Positions 54,313 to 62,419 are shown, numbered from the stretch's first letter. The stretch: 64,000 bases of DNA from Labedella gwakjiensis (GCF_003014675.1 NZ_PYAU01000001.1:682001-746000); one strand, 5' to 3'. The notes: generated by a model from the sequence alone, not told the origin. Program-made: numbers and translations.

Positions 54313-54750
54313 TCAGGGCCGCAGTTTCTTGCCGACAGCCTGCACAGCCGACGTGACCCGGTGCGTCGTGTCGGCGAGCGAATGTCCGATCGCATCGGCC
54401 ACGTGGCGCGCCTGGTCCGGGAGGCTCGCGACCATCTGCCTCGCCTGCTCCGCGGGATCGAAATCCGCGCTGAGGAACGGGATCAACCAGTCCTCCACCG
54501 ACTCGAGGGGCGTGTAATCGAGGCTGTAGAAGCGGTGCTGCCCCTCCTCCCGCACGGACACGAGGCCGGCCTCCCGCAGCACCTTGAGGTGCTTCGACAC
54601 CGTGGGCTGACTGAGCCCGAGCTGGGCCACGATCTCCGAGACGCTCGTGCCGGGCTGCACACCCTCGATCCCCGGCTCGAACCCGTCGAGCAGCACCTGG
54701 AGGATGTCGCGACGCGTGGGGTCAGCGATCACGGTGAAGATATCGGCCAT
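54313..54750 (-). CDS. ArsR-family transcriptional regulator
   Basis: A 145-residue regulator. The ArsR winged helix spans residues ~5-90 (ADPTRRDILQVLLDG, then SVSEIVAQLGLSQPTVSKHL). The usual metal-binding cysteines are absent: the recognition helix lacks the CxC of ArsR/SmtB, so it may sense something else. A ~45-residue C-terminal tail is helical. TAGCCT lies 6 nt before the ATG (leaderless). Divergent from trkH, so it may regulate potassium uptake (inference). Confidence 0.88.
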   Translation of the reverse strand: MADIFTVIADPTRRDILQVLLDGFEPGIEGVQPGTSVSEIVAQLGLSQPTVSKHLKVLREAGLVSVREEGQHRFYSLDYTPLESVEDWLIPFLSADFDPAEQARQMVASLPDQARHVADAIGHSLADTTHRVTSAVQAVGKKLRP

Positions 54751-54836
54751 CCCACCAGGCTAGTGAGTCGAGAGACGGAGTACCATGACATTCGTTTCGC
54801 TCGGCTCCGAGCCGAATCCACGCACCGGGAGCACCC

Positions 54837-56279
54837 ATGGCACTCAAGGGCGACCTCCGTCGCTCCCCGATCGCGCACCGGTCTTTCTGGGCCGGCGTGC
54901 GCGACCGGGTGAACGACTTCACCGGGAGCTCCCCGTCGCGGTTCGCGATCCTCGTGTTCACGTTCCTCATCCTGGTGTTCACTCTGCTCTTCAGCATGCC
55001 GGCCGCGACGGTCGCCGGGGAGCGCACGGACCTGGCCGACGCGTTCTTCACCGCGGTCTCCGTGATCTGCGTGACGGGTCTCGCGACGGTCGACATGGCG
55101 ACCCACTGGTCCCTGGTCGGCCACATCTTCATCTACGTCGGCGTGCAGATCGGCGCCGTCGGCGTGCTCACGCTCGCCTCCATCCTGGGCCTCGCGATCT
55201 CACGAAAGCTCGGCCTGCGCGCGAAGCTCATGGCAGCGAGCGACTCCAACCCGATGCGGGCGCACCACGGTCCCGTCTCCGAGAGCCAGGCGGTGCGCCT
55301 CGGCGAGGTCGGAAACCTCCTCGTGACCGTGGCGCTCAGCCTCGTGGTCATCGAAGCGGGAGTCGCGGCTCTGCTCTTCCCACGCATGCTCATCGACGGG
55401 ATCCCCCTCTGGGACGCCATCTGGAACAGCTTCTACTACTCGGCCATGGCCTTCACGAACACGGGATTCACCCCGAACGCCGAAGGACTCGCCCGGTTCG
55501 AGAACGACTACTGGTTCCTCTCCATCCTCATGATCGGCGTGTTCCTCGGCGCCGTCGGCTTCCCGGTGATCTACGCACTCCAGAAGCAGCTCCTGCGCCC
55601 GCGGCTGTGGTCGCTGCACGTGAAGCTCACGGTCGTCACGACGCTCCTGCTCCTCGTACTCGGGGCCGTCGCCTTCATCGTCCTCGAGTACGACAATCCG
55701 AAGACGTTCGGGACCCTCAACGCCTCCGACACGGTCTTCCAGTCGCTGTTCCTCTCGATGATGACGAGGTCCGGCGGGTTCGCGACCATCGAGATCCCCG
55801 ATCTCAACGGCTCGAGCCTCCTCGTCGCCGACATGCTCATGTTCATCGGAGGCGGGTCCGCGTCGACCGGCGGGGGCATCAAGGTGACGACGATCGCCGT
55901 CCTGTTCCTCTCCGCCGTCGCCGAGGCGAAGGGCAACCCGGACATGGAGGCGTTCGGGCGCCGCATCCCCGGCGACGTCTCGCGCGTGGCCGTGAGCGTC
56001 GTGCTCTGGGGCGCGACGATCGTCGCTCTCTCCACGGTGACCCTCCTCCACATCACGAATGCTCCGCTCGACTACGTGCTCTTCGACGTCATCTCTGCGT
56101 TCGGTACCGTGGGGCTCTCGACCGGCCTCACGGGCGACCTCCCCGAGTCGGGCAAGGTGGTGCTCGCGATGACGATGCTCCTCGGGCGCGTTGGTACAGT
56201 GACACTCGCAGCCGCCGTGGCCGCGAGTCAGAGATCGAAGCTGTTCAGACGCCCAGAGGAGAGGCCGATCGTTGGTTGA
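54837..56279 (+). CDS. trkH: TrkH/KtrB-type potassium transporter subunit
   Basis: A 480-residue K+ channel-like transporter with four repeated M1-P-M2 units. Selectivity-filter glycines are seen in VICVTGLATVDM, FTNTGFTPNAEG, MTRSGGFATIEI and FGTVGLSTGLTG, and the intramembrane loop GGGSASTGGGIKVTT is intact. It imports K+ when gated by the TrkA partner encoded next (8-bp overlap). GGGAG precedes the ATG at 54837. Confidence 0.94.
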   Translation: MALKGDLRRSPIAHRSFWAGVRDRVNDFTGSSPSRFAILVFTFLILVFTLLFSMPAATVAGERTDLADAFFTAVSVICVTGLATVDMATHWSLVGHIFIYVGVQIGAVGVLTLASILGLAISRKLGLRAKLMAASDSNPMRAHHGPVSESQAVRLGEVGNLLVTVALSLVVIEAGVAALLFPRMLIDGIPLWDAIWNSFYYSAMAFTNTGFTPNAEGLARFENDYWFLSILMIGVFLGAVGFPVIYALQKQLLRPRLWSLHVKLTVVTTLLLLVLGAVAFIVLEYDNPKTFGTLNASDTVFQSLFLSMMTRSGGFATIEIPDLNGSSLLVADMLMFIGGGSASTGGGIKVTTIAVLFLSAVAEAKGNPDMEAFGRRIPGDVSRVAVSVVLWGATIVALSTVTLLHITNAPLDYVLFDVISAFGTVGLSTGLTGDLPESGKVVLAMTMLLGRVGTVTLAAAVAASQRSKLFRRPEERPIVG

Positions 56280-56943
56280 TCGCATCAAGCACGACGCACC
56301 CGTCCTCGTGATCGGCCTCGGCCGTTTCGGAGCGGCATGCGCCGGCGAGCTCGACCGCCTCGACCGCGAGGTTCTCGCGATCGACGAGGACATGGGTCTC
56401 GTCCAGAAGTGGTCTGAGCGCATCACCCACACGGTGCAGGCAGACGCCCGCAACATCGAGGCCCTCAAGCAGATCGGCGCGCAGGAGTTCTCGATCGCGG
56501 TCGTCGCGGTCGGTTCGTCCATCGAGGCGAGCGTGCTCATCACCGCGAACCTCGTCGACCTCAAAGTCCCCCAGATCTGGGCGAAGGCCGTCTCGCAGTC
56601 GCACGGCAAGATCCTCGCCCGTGTGGGAGCCAACCACGTGATCTACCCCGAGGCCGAAGCCGGGGAGCGCGTCGCCCACCTCGTGAGCGGGCGCATGCTC
56701 GACTTCATCCAGTTCGACGACGACTTCGTCCTCGTGAAGATGTATCCGCCGAAGCCGATCCGCGGCCTGAACCTCACGGAGAGCGGTGTGCGGACGAAGC
56801 ACCGCATCACGGTCGTCGGTGTGAAGAGCCCGGGAAAGCCGTTCACCTATGCCACGGCGGACACCGTCGTGTCGAACCACGACCTCATCATCGTCTCCGG
56901 CACCTCGGCCGACATCGAACGTTTCGCCGCGCTCGACTCCTGA
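56272..56943 (+). CDS. trkA: TrkA/KtrA-type potassium uptake regulatory protein
   Basis: A 223-residue RCK protein. The N-terminal RCK_N domain has the nucleotide motif VIGLGRFGAACAGEL and the acidic end of strand 2 (AIDED); the C-terminal RCK_C domain is at ~140-220. It binds ATP/ADP or NAD(H) and gates TrkH in the membrane. TTG start at 56272 overlapping trkH by 8 bp, with AGGAGAGG upstream. Convergent with proC across palindrome copy 3. Confidence 0.94.
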   Translation: MVDRIKHDAPVLVIGLGRFGAACAGELDRLDREVLAIDEDMGLVQKWSERITHTVQADARNIEALKQIGAQEFSIAVVAVGSSIEASVLITANLVDLKVPQIWAKAVSQSHGKILARVGANHVIYPEAEAGERVAHLVSGRMLDFIQFDDDFVLVKMYPPKPIRGLNLTESGVRTKHRITVVGVKSPGKPFTYATADTVVSNHDLIIVSGTSADIERFAALDS

Positions 56944-56954
56944 CCCCGTCTCTC

Positions 56955-57014
56955 ACCCCAAAAAGATTCGGATACAGCATCGAATTTCGTGCTGCATCCG
57001 AATCTTTTTGGGGT
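56955..57014. repeat. Conserved palindrome, copy 3 (trkA / proC junction)
   Basis: 25-nt arms (56955-56979 and 56990-57014) with one mismatch; core CCCCAAAAAGATTCGGATAC. The inner segment TCGAATTTCG parallels that of copy 2. It separates convergent genes and has A/T runs at both ends, as expected of a bidirectional terminator. Stem bases differ from copies 1 and 2 in compensating pairs. Confidence 0.85.
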
Positions 57015-57026
57015 ATTGGAGGGGGG

Positions 57027-57878
57027 TCAGGAGGGGGTGGGGGCGGCGAGTTCGCGGGAGCGGGCGAGCGCCGCGTCCGTCGCCTCCGTGAAGGTGCGCT
57101 CCAGTCCCGCCGCCTCGAGCACTGCGATGGCCCGTTCGGTCGTCCCCTTCGGACTCGTCACCTGGATGCGCAGCTCCTCAGCCGTCTTGTCGGACGAGAC
57201 GAGGAGCTCGGCCGCTCCGAGGAACGTCTGCGACACGAGGAGGTCGGCCTCTTCCGGCGTGAAGCCCTTCCCGATGGCGGTGCGCGTGAACTCCTCGATC
57301 AGGTAGAACACGTAGGCGGGGCCCGAGCCCGAGATGGTGCTGAGGGCGTCGAGCTTCGACTCGGGCACCTCGAGCACCGCTCCGACGGTCTCGAAGACGG
57401 AACGCACCACGGCGAGGTCCTCGGCGCTCGAGCGCGAACCGGCCGAGACGCCGGCGAGACCGCGCCCGACGATCGACGGGGTGTTCGGCATGGAGCGGAT
57501 GACGGAGACGTGCTCCGGCAGGATCTCTTCGAACGTCGCGACGGTGACCCCGGCGGCGACGCTCACCACGATCGTTCCCGGCGCGAGGACGTCGGCGATC
57601 TCGCGGAGAAGATCGGGCACCATCGCCGGCTTGACCGCGACGAGCACGATGGCGGCCCCCGCCGCCGCTCGCCGGTTCGCGTCCGGATCGTCCGAGAGGG
57701 CGAGCGACGTGACCCCGGGAAGCTGCGCAAGGGCTTCGGCCTTCTCGCGTGAACGGTTCGTCACGGTGATGCCGCCGTCGACCTCGACCTCTGGCCGCAC
57801 GAGACCCGTCAGGATGGCACCCCCCATCGAGCCGGTTCCGAGGATCGCGATGCGGGGAAGTCTCGTCGGGGTAGCCAT
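57027..57878 (-). CDS. proC: Pyrroline-5-carboxylate reductase
   Basis: A 283-residue enzyme that makes proline from P5C with NAD(P)H. The Rossmann motif ILGTGSMGGAIL is at residues ~12-23, VAVKPAMVPDLL follows, and the C-terminal ALSTISGSGPAYVFYLIE and TSPKGTTERAI signatures are intact. TAGGAT lies 6 nt before the ATG (the GGAGGA between them is too close to act as a ribosome-binding site), so translation is probably leaderless. Confidence 0.95.
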   Translation of the reverse strand: MATPTRLPRIAILGTGSMGGAILTGLVRPEVEVDGGITVTNRSREKAEALAQLPGVTSLALSDDPDANRRAAAGAAIVLVAVKPAMVPDLLREIADVLAPGTIVVSVAAGVTVATFEEILPEHVSVIRSMPNTPSIVGRGLAGVSAGSRSSAEDLAVVRSVFETVGAVLEVPESKLDALSTISGSGPAYVFYLIEEFTRTAIGKGFTPEEADLLVSQTFLGAAELLVSSDKTAEELRIQVTSPKGTTERAIAVLEAAGLERTFTEATDAALARSRELAAPTPS

Positions 57879-57989
57879 TCCTCCATCCTAGAGACGCGGC
57901 CCCCTCCGGCCGCGTGGAGGGGCCAGGAGGCGATATCGTGACTCGGTGGCGGCGAGCGCCGCCTCATCGACGAGGAGACGACACCAACG

Positions 57990-58628
57990 ATGGCCATCAC
58001 GATCGGACACGGCACGCGCGTGCTCTTCACCGGTGACAGCATCACCGACGCCGGTCGGCGCGACGGCGTCGGCGACGGGCTCGGGGACGGCTACGTCCGA
58101 CGACTCGCCGACTCTCGGGAGTTCGACGGCGTGGACGTCGTGAACACGGGTGTCGGCGGCGACAGGGTCGTGGACCTCCTCGCGCGTCTCTCCGACGATG
58201 TCCTCGCGCACCGCCCCGATGTCCTCTCGATCCTCGTCGGGATCAACGACACCTGGCGTCGCTACGACGACCACGACGAGACGAGCGTCGAGGACTTCAC
58301 CTCCCGCTACCGCACGCTGCTCACGGCCGCGAGAGAGGCAGGCTTCGCCCTCGTGCTCGTCGAGCCGTTCGTCCTCCCGGTGCTGCGCGCGCAGAAGATG
58401 TGGCGAGAGGACCTGGATCCGAAGATCGAGGCCGTCCGGGCGCTCGCAGCCGAGTTCGACGCCGTGCTCGTGCCCGCCGACGTCGAGCTCGGCCGGCTCG
58501 CTGCGGAGAGGGGAGCCCCCTCACTCGCCGAGGACGGCGTCCATCCCACGCCGGAGGGGCACGACGCCCTCGCCGCGCTCTGGCTCCGCACGGTGCTCAG
58601 CACGGACGACGAGGAGGTCGGCGCATGA
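57990..58628 (+). CDS. SGNH/GDSL-family hydrolase
   Basis: A 212-residue cytoplasmic esterase-like enzyme. The four SGNH blocks are visible: GDSIT (nucleophile S17), the Gly in NTGVGGDRV, GIND (N86) and DGVHPT (D182, H185). Relatives remove acyl or acetyl groups from sugars and lipids. It is the first gene of an operon in which each gene overlaps the next by ATGA, with a BadF-type kinase and an amidotransferase, so its substrate is probably a sugar derivative (inference). Confidence 0.9.
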   Translation: MAITIGHGTRVLFTGDSITDAGRRDGVGDGLGDGYVRRLADSREFDGVDVVNTGVGGDRVVDLLARLSDDVLAHRPDVLSILVGINDTWRRYDDHDETSVEDFTSRYRTLLTAAREAGFALVLVEPFVLPVLRAQKMWREDLDPKIEAVRALAAEFDAVLVPADVELGRLAAERGAPSLAEDGVHPTPEGHDALAALWLRTVLSTDDEEVGA

Positions 58629-59557
58629 CCGGCAACAGACTCGCCGTCGACGGTGGGCAGACCGGCACACGGCTGCGCCTGACGGACCCGAGCGGTGCCG
58701 TGCTCGAGGAACACGAGGCACCGGGAGTCCTCACGGACCGCCCGATCCTCCCGCAAGTGGCCGCGTTCGCGACCGAGCTGAGCGAGCGCTCCGGCCGTCC
58801 CGTCGGGGAACTCGCGCTCGGGCTCTCCGGCCTCACGCCGGCGGCCTCCCGGCCCGACGTGCTCCTCGCCGCTGTCGCTCCCCTCGGGGTTCGGCGGGTC
58901 GCACTCGCGCACGACTCCGTGAGCGGCTACCTCGCGGCGAACGGTACGGCGACGGGCGCGATGCTCGCCGTCGGCACCGGGGTCGTGATCCTCGCGGTCT
59001 CCGAGACCTCCGTGGCGAAGGTCGACGGATGGGGGTACCTCGTCGGAGATGTCGGGAGCGGGTTCTGGATCGGCCGGAGCGGGCTCGATGCCGCCATGCG
59101 CGCGTTCGACGGACGCGGAGAGCCGACGGTCCTCGAAGCGGCGGCGCGCGACCGATTCGGTGCCCTCGACGAGCTCTACATGGTGATCCAGGGTGACGAG
59201 CGACGGGTCTCGATCGTCGCCTCCTTCGCACGGACGGTGATCGAGTCGGCCGCGGCCGGCGACGTCGTGGCCTTGCGCGTCGTGCGCGCTGCGGCAGCCG
59301 AACTGGCGCACTCCGCCACGACGGCCCTCCGGCGCACGGGCTGGGTGCCCGGTACACCGACGCGGGTCGGCGCCGTCGGCGCACCCGTCACCCGCTCCGC
59401 CCTCATGAAGGGGGCGCTCGCCGCCGCGCTCGCCACCGAGGCGCCGGGCGCGCAGCTCGCCTCGCCTCTCGGCGAACCCATCGATGGGGTGGCTGCCCTC
59501 CTGGACGTCGCTCCTCGCTCGCCGCTCGCCGCTTCCATCCTCGTCGCCTCCGCATGA
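58625..59557 (+). CDS. BadF/BadG-type N-acetylglucosamine-kinase-like protein
   Basis: A 310-residue ASKHA-fold kinase. The phosphate-1 loop is LAVDGGQTGTRLRL near residue 5-18, the adenosine/phosphate-2 region is LAVGTGVVILAVS, and GDVGSGFWIGRSGLDAAMR is the conserved segment of the GlcNAc-kinase branch. It probably phosphorylates an amino sugar with ATP. The ATG overlaps the GDSL stop, which fixes the start. Confidence 0.87.
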   Translation: MTGNRLAVDGGQTGTRLRLTDPSGAVLEEHEAPGVLTDRPILPQVAAFATELSERSGRPVGELALGLSGLTPAASRPDVLLAAVAPLGVRRVALAHDSVSGYLAANGTATGAMLAVGTGVVILAVSETSVAKVDGWGYLVGDVGSGFWIGRSGLDAAMRAFDGRGEPTVLEAAARDRFGALDELYMVIQGDERRVSIVASFARTVIESAAAGDVVALRVVRAAAAELAHSATTALRRTGWVPGTPTRVGAVGAPVTRSALMKGALAAALATEAPGAQLASPLGEPIDGVAALLDVAPRSPLAASILVASA

Positions 59558-60297
59558 TGCGGGCTCTCGCGATCCGACACTTCGATGCGGGCGGGCTGGG
59601 AAACCTCGAGCCCGTCCTCGTCGAGCGCGGCTACGACGTGACCGTCATCGACGCGACGGCCGCGTCCGTCACCGCCGCGGCGCACGAATCGTGGGACCTC
59701 GTGGTGGTGCTCGGCTCGGAGCACGCCGTGTACGAGGACCACGACTACATCGCCCCCGAGCTCGACCTCGTTCGCGACCGGCTCGAGCGGGAGGCTCCGA
59801 CGCTCGGGATCTGTTTCGGGGCCCAGATCATGGCCGCAGCAGCCGGAGGATCGGTGCACCGTGGGGCCGCCGGGTCGGAGATCGGCTTCGCCGTCGTCGA
59901 GCCTTCTGATGCCGGGCTGTCCTCGCCGCTCCGCCACGTCGTCGGCGTGCCCGTCTGCGAGTGGCACGGGGACACGTTCACGCTTCCGCCGTCGATCTCG
60001 TCGCTCGCGAGCACCGGACGCTACAGCAACCAGGCCTTCTCGGTCGGCGCCACCGCCTTCGCGGTGCAGTTCCATCCGGAGCTCACCCCGTCGATGTTCG
60101 ACAGATGGATCGCCGAGGGCCTCGGGAGCCTCGCGACGGAAGGCGTCGACCCCGAGTGGCTTCGGGCCGAGGGCGCAGCCCACCTCGAAGCGGCCACCGC
60201 AGCCTCTCGCCGGATGTTCGGGGAGTTCCTCGACGGCCTGCCTCCCGTGAGGGCGAACGCAGAGGGGATGCCTGGCGACCTGTCGGCGACCCGATAG
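59554..60297 (+). CDS. Class I glutamine amidotransferase-like protein
   Basis: A 247-residue stand-alone amidotransferase domain. The triad is complete: C87 in LGICFGAQ, H174 and E176 in VQFHPE. It resembles the GMP-synthase-like group; no synthetase domain is attached, so an acceptor partner must be elsewhere or the protein hydrolyses a gamma-glutamyl compound, as PuuD does. It overlaps the kinase gene by 4 bp (ATGA). Confidence 0.85.
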   Translation: MMRALAIRHFDAGGLGNLEPVLVERGYDVTVIDATAASVTAAAHESWDLVVVLGSEHAVYEDHDYIAPELDLVRDRLEREAPTLGICFGAQIMAAAAGGSVHRGAAGSEIGFAVVEPSDAGLSSPLRHVVGVPVCEWHGDTFTLPPSISSLASTGRYSNQAFSVGATAFAVQFHPELTPSMFDRWIAEGLGSLATEGVDPEWLRAEGAAHLEAATAASRRMFGEFLDGLPPVRANAEGMPGDLSATR

Positions 60298-60354
60298 GCC
60301 GCTCATAGCCGCAGCGCTCACGATGTTCTCCGACCCCATCACACGGAGGACAAC

Positions 60355-60888
60355 ATGACGACGAACACCAGCCGCATCGGCGGCGATGACGACACCCGCG
60401 CACAGTCGGATCGCCCGGCGCAGGACACCGAGGTCCATGGCTCGCCGACTCACGGTGAGCCGGTAGCGGCCCCCGACGCCCAGAGCCAGAGCGCCCAGGG
60501 CCAGAGCGCCCAGGCGAACGACCCACAGGCGCACACGGCTCAGGCGCAGACAGGCCAGGCGTACCCCGGCCAGCCGTACCCCGGCCAGGCGTACCCGGGC
60601 CAGGGATACTCCGAGCAGAGCACCCCGCCCTGGCCGACACCGGCCCCACCCTCGCCCCGGAAGCGTAGGAAGGCACTCGCGATCACGGGCATCGTCGTGG
60701 GAGCCCTCGTGCTCCTCGGCGGCGCCTTCGGAGGAGGGGTCGCCGTCGGGACGTCGCTCCGACCGGGGCCCGGCCAGTTCTCGGAGCAGATGATGCCGGG
60801 TGGTGGGCAGTTGCCGCAGCCCCCGAGCCAGGACGGAAGCGGCGAGCTCCCGGGAGACGACGGGTCGACGGACGGTTCCTCGTCCTGA
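60355..60888 (+). CDS. Low-complexity single-pass membrane protein
   Basis: A 177-residue protein: residues 1-95 are Gln/Ala/Pro-rich with AQ and YPGQ repeats, a KRRKAL basic stop precedes one transmembrane helix (~101-123), and the C-terminal 50 residues are a Gly/Pro/Ser-rich, probably external tail. No domain is recognised. GGAGG lies 6 nt before the ATG. It follows the amidotransferase by 57 bp. Confidence 0.72.
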   Translation: MTTNTSRIGGDDDTRAQSDRPAQDTEVHGSPTHGEPVAAPDAQSQSAQGQSAQANDPQAHTAQAQTGQAYPGQPYPGQAYPGQGYSEQSTPPWPTPAPPSPRKRRKALAITGIVVGALVLLGGAFGGGVAVGTSLRPGPGQFSEQMMPGGGQLPQPPSQDGSGELPGDDGSTDGSSS

Positions 60889-60900
60889 CGCGAGGGCCCG

Positions 60901-60996
60901 GGGCTCGAGGGCCCCGGGCTCGCTGGCTCCGGGCTCGGTGGCTCAGGGCTCGAGGGGCTCAGGGCTCGAGGGGCTCAGGGCTCGAGCGGCCGCTCA
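60901..60996. repeat. Tandem repeat overlapping the tadA 3' end
   Basis: Six head-to-tail units beginning GGGCTCG, of 15, 15, 15, 16, 16 and 19 bp. Read on the minus strand, the consensus CTCGAGCCCTGAGCCC starts with the last four tadA codons (Leu-Glu-Pro-stop). Copies nearest the gene are identical (60946-60961 and 60962-60977) and decay with distance. Confidence 0.85.
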
Positions 60997-61448
60997 CCGC
61001 GGAAGAACCGGGTGAGCAGCCGCGAGCACTTCTCCTCCTCGACTCCCCCGAACACCTCGACGCGGTGGTTGAGTCGGCGGTCCCTCACGAGATCGAAGGC
61101 CGACCCGGCAGCTCCGGCCTTGTCGTCCCACGCCCCGAACACGAGCCTCTCGACGCGAGCCGCGACGATGGCGCCGGCGCACATGACGCACGGCTCGAGC
61201 GTGACGACGAGGGTGGCGCCCTCCAACCGCCAGTCGCCCGTGGCGGCCGCGGCCTCCCGGATCGCGAGCAGCTCCGCGTGGGCGGTGGGATCGTGTTCCG
61301 CCTCCTTGCGATTCCGGCCGAGCCCGATCGTGCGTCCGTCGGCGTCGATCACGACGGCTCCGACGGGCACATCGCCTGTCACGAGCGCGGAGGAGGCCTC
61401 CGAGAGGGCCACACTCATCGCCGCGCGCACCTGCTCGTCGACCGTCAC
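60975..61448 (-). CDS. tadA: tRNA-specific adenosine deaminase
   Basis: A 157-residue zinc deaminase that converts the wobble adenosine of tRNA(Arg) to inosine. The active site is TAHAEL (H57, E59) and EPCVMC (C87, C90). GTG 61448 is preferred because AAGGA lies 8 nt upstream; an ATG three codons earlier (61457) has that site jammed against it. The C-terminus and stop codon are part of a tandem repeat array. Confidence 0.93.
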   Translation of the reverse strand: MTVDEQVRAAMSVALSEASSALVTGDVPVGAVVIDADGRTIGLGRNRKEAEHDPTAHAELLAIREAAAATGDWRLEGATLVVTLEPCVMCAGAIVAARVERLVFGAWDDKAGAAGSAFDLVRDRRLNHRVEVFGGVEEEKCSRLLTRFFRGERPLEP

Positions 61449-61493
61449 GATGTGCATCCTTCCGCGACGAGGTGAACCGGTAGGTTAGAGCCT

Positions 61494-62126
61494 ATGCGAG
61501 TGCATGTTGCCGACCACCCCCTCATCACCCACAAGCTCACCGTGCTGCGGGACAAGAGGACGCCAGCTCCCGTCTTCCGGGCGCTCACCGAAGAGCTCGT
61601 CACGCTGCTCGCCTACGAGGCCACGCGGAACGTCCGGACCGAGACGGTCACGATCGAGACGCCCGTGACCGAGACGGAGGGCCTCGAGATCAGCCGGCCC
61701 CGCCCGCTCGTCGTGCCCATCCTCCGCGCCGGCCTCGGCATGCTCGACGGCATGGTGAAGCTCCTGCCCACGGCCGAGGTGGGTTTCCTCGGCATGGTGC
61801 GCAACGAGGAGACCCTCGAGCCGACGACGTACGCCGAGCGCCTCCCCGACGACCTCTCTGACCGTCAGTGCTTCGTCCTCGATCCCATGCTCGCCACGGG
61901 TGGTTCCCTCGGAGCCGCTATCGAGTTCCTCTTCGATCGTGGAGCGGTCGACGTCACCGCCATCTGTCTCCTCGCCGCCCCTGAGGGCGTCGCGGCGCTC
62001 GAGAAGGCGACGGAAGGGCGCGACGTCACCATCGTGCTCGGTTCGCTCGACGAGCGTCTCAACGAGAACGGCTACATCGTGCCCGGACTGGGCGACGCAG
62101 GCGACCGCCTGTACGGCCTCGTCTGA
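61494..62126 (+). CDS. upp: Uracil phosphoribosyltransferase
   Basis: A 210-residue type I phosphoribosyltransferase that salvages uracil to UMP with PRPP. The PRPP loop is [16 protein letters not shown] and the uracil-binding C-terminal segment is [18 protein letters not shown]. Length and order are typical. TAGGTT (61481-61486) lies 7 nt before the ATG (leaderless). Divergent from tadA. Confidence 0.96.
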   Translation: MRVHVADHPLITHKLTVLRDKRTPAPVFRALTEELVTLLAYEATRNVRTETVTIETPVTETEGLEISRPRPLVVPILRAGLGMLDGMVKLLPTAEVGFLGMVRNEETLEPTTYAERLPDDLSDRQCFVLDPMLATGGSLGAAIEFLFDRGAVDVTAICLLAAPEGVAALEKATEGRDVTIVLGSLDERLNENGYIVPGLGDAGDRLYGLV

Positions 62127-62317
62127 CCCTCCGAGAGTTCTCCTCGACTCCGGATCCGCAAGCGAAGGACCTTCACGCTGAGCGCGGCCGCTTCCGGCCT
62201 ATCGCAGAATCCTCGCATCGCGCCATCCTGATCGCAGAACCTGCGCTCTGACGCAATCTTTCGTCACCTTGTGCAATGAATTGACACACATCCACGCCGC
62301 TGTGTTTAATCATCCAC
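62127..62317 (+). promoter_or_regulatory. Regulatory region ahead of the small ORF
   Basis: Noncoding. A consensus-like promoter TTGACA (62281-62286), 18-nt spacer, TTTAAT (62305-62310) puts the transcript start at the ATG 62318. The 9-mer ATCGCAGAA occurs at 62201-62209 and 62231-62239, exactly 30 bp apart, about 45-75 bp upstream of the -35: a possible activator site. GC content is visibly lower than in surrounding genes. Confidence 0.65.
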
Positions 62318-62419
62318 ATGACTGACAACGCGTATGTCCTGAGCTCCTTCGAGCCTCATCGGACTGCCGGCATGATGATGGCCGGCCGCGTCGCCACCTG
62401 TTGTCGAATGTGCCGCTGA
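62318..62419 (+). CDS. Leaderless Met/Cys-rich small ORF (candidate attenuator peptide)
   Basis: A 33-codon ORF, ATG at 62318 and TGA at 62417. The peptide begins MTDNAYVLSSFEPHRT and ends AGMMMAGRVATCCRMCR: five Met and three Cys, crowded into the last 15 codons (MMM, CC, C). The TTTAAT box 7 nt upstream makes it leaderless. In mycobacteria, leaderless polycysteine small ORFs act as cysteine-sensing attenuators; by analogy this may time translation for the winged-helix gene 190 bp downstream. Coding is inferred from position and composition only. Confidence 0.6.
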   Translation: MTDNAYVLSSFEPHRTAGMMMAGRVATCCRMCR

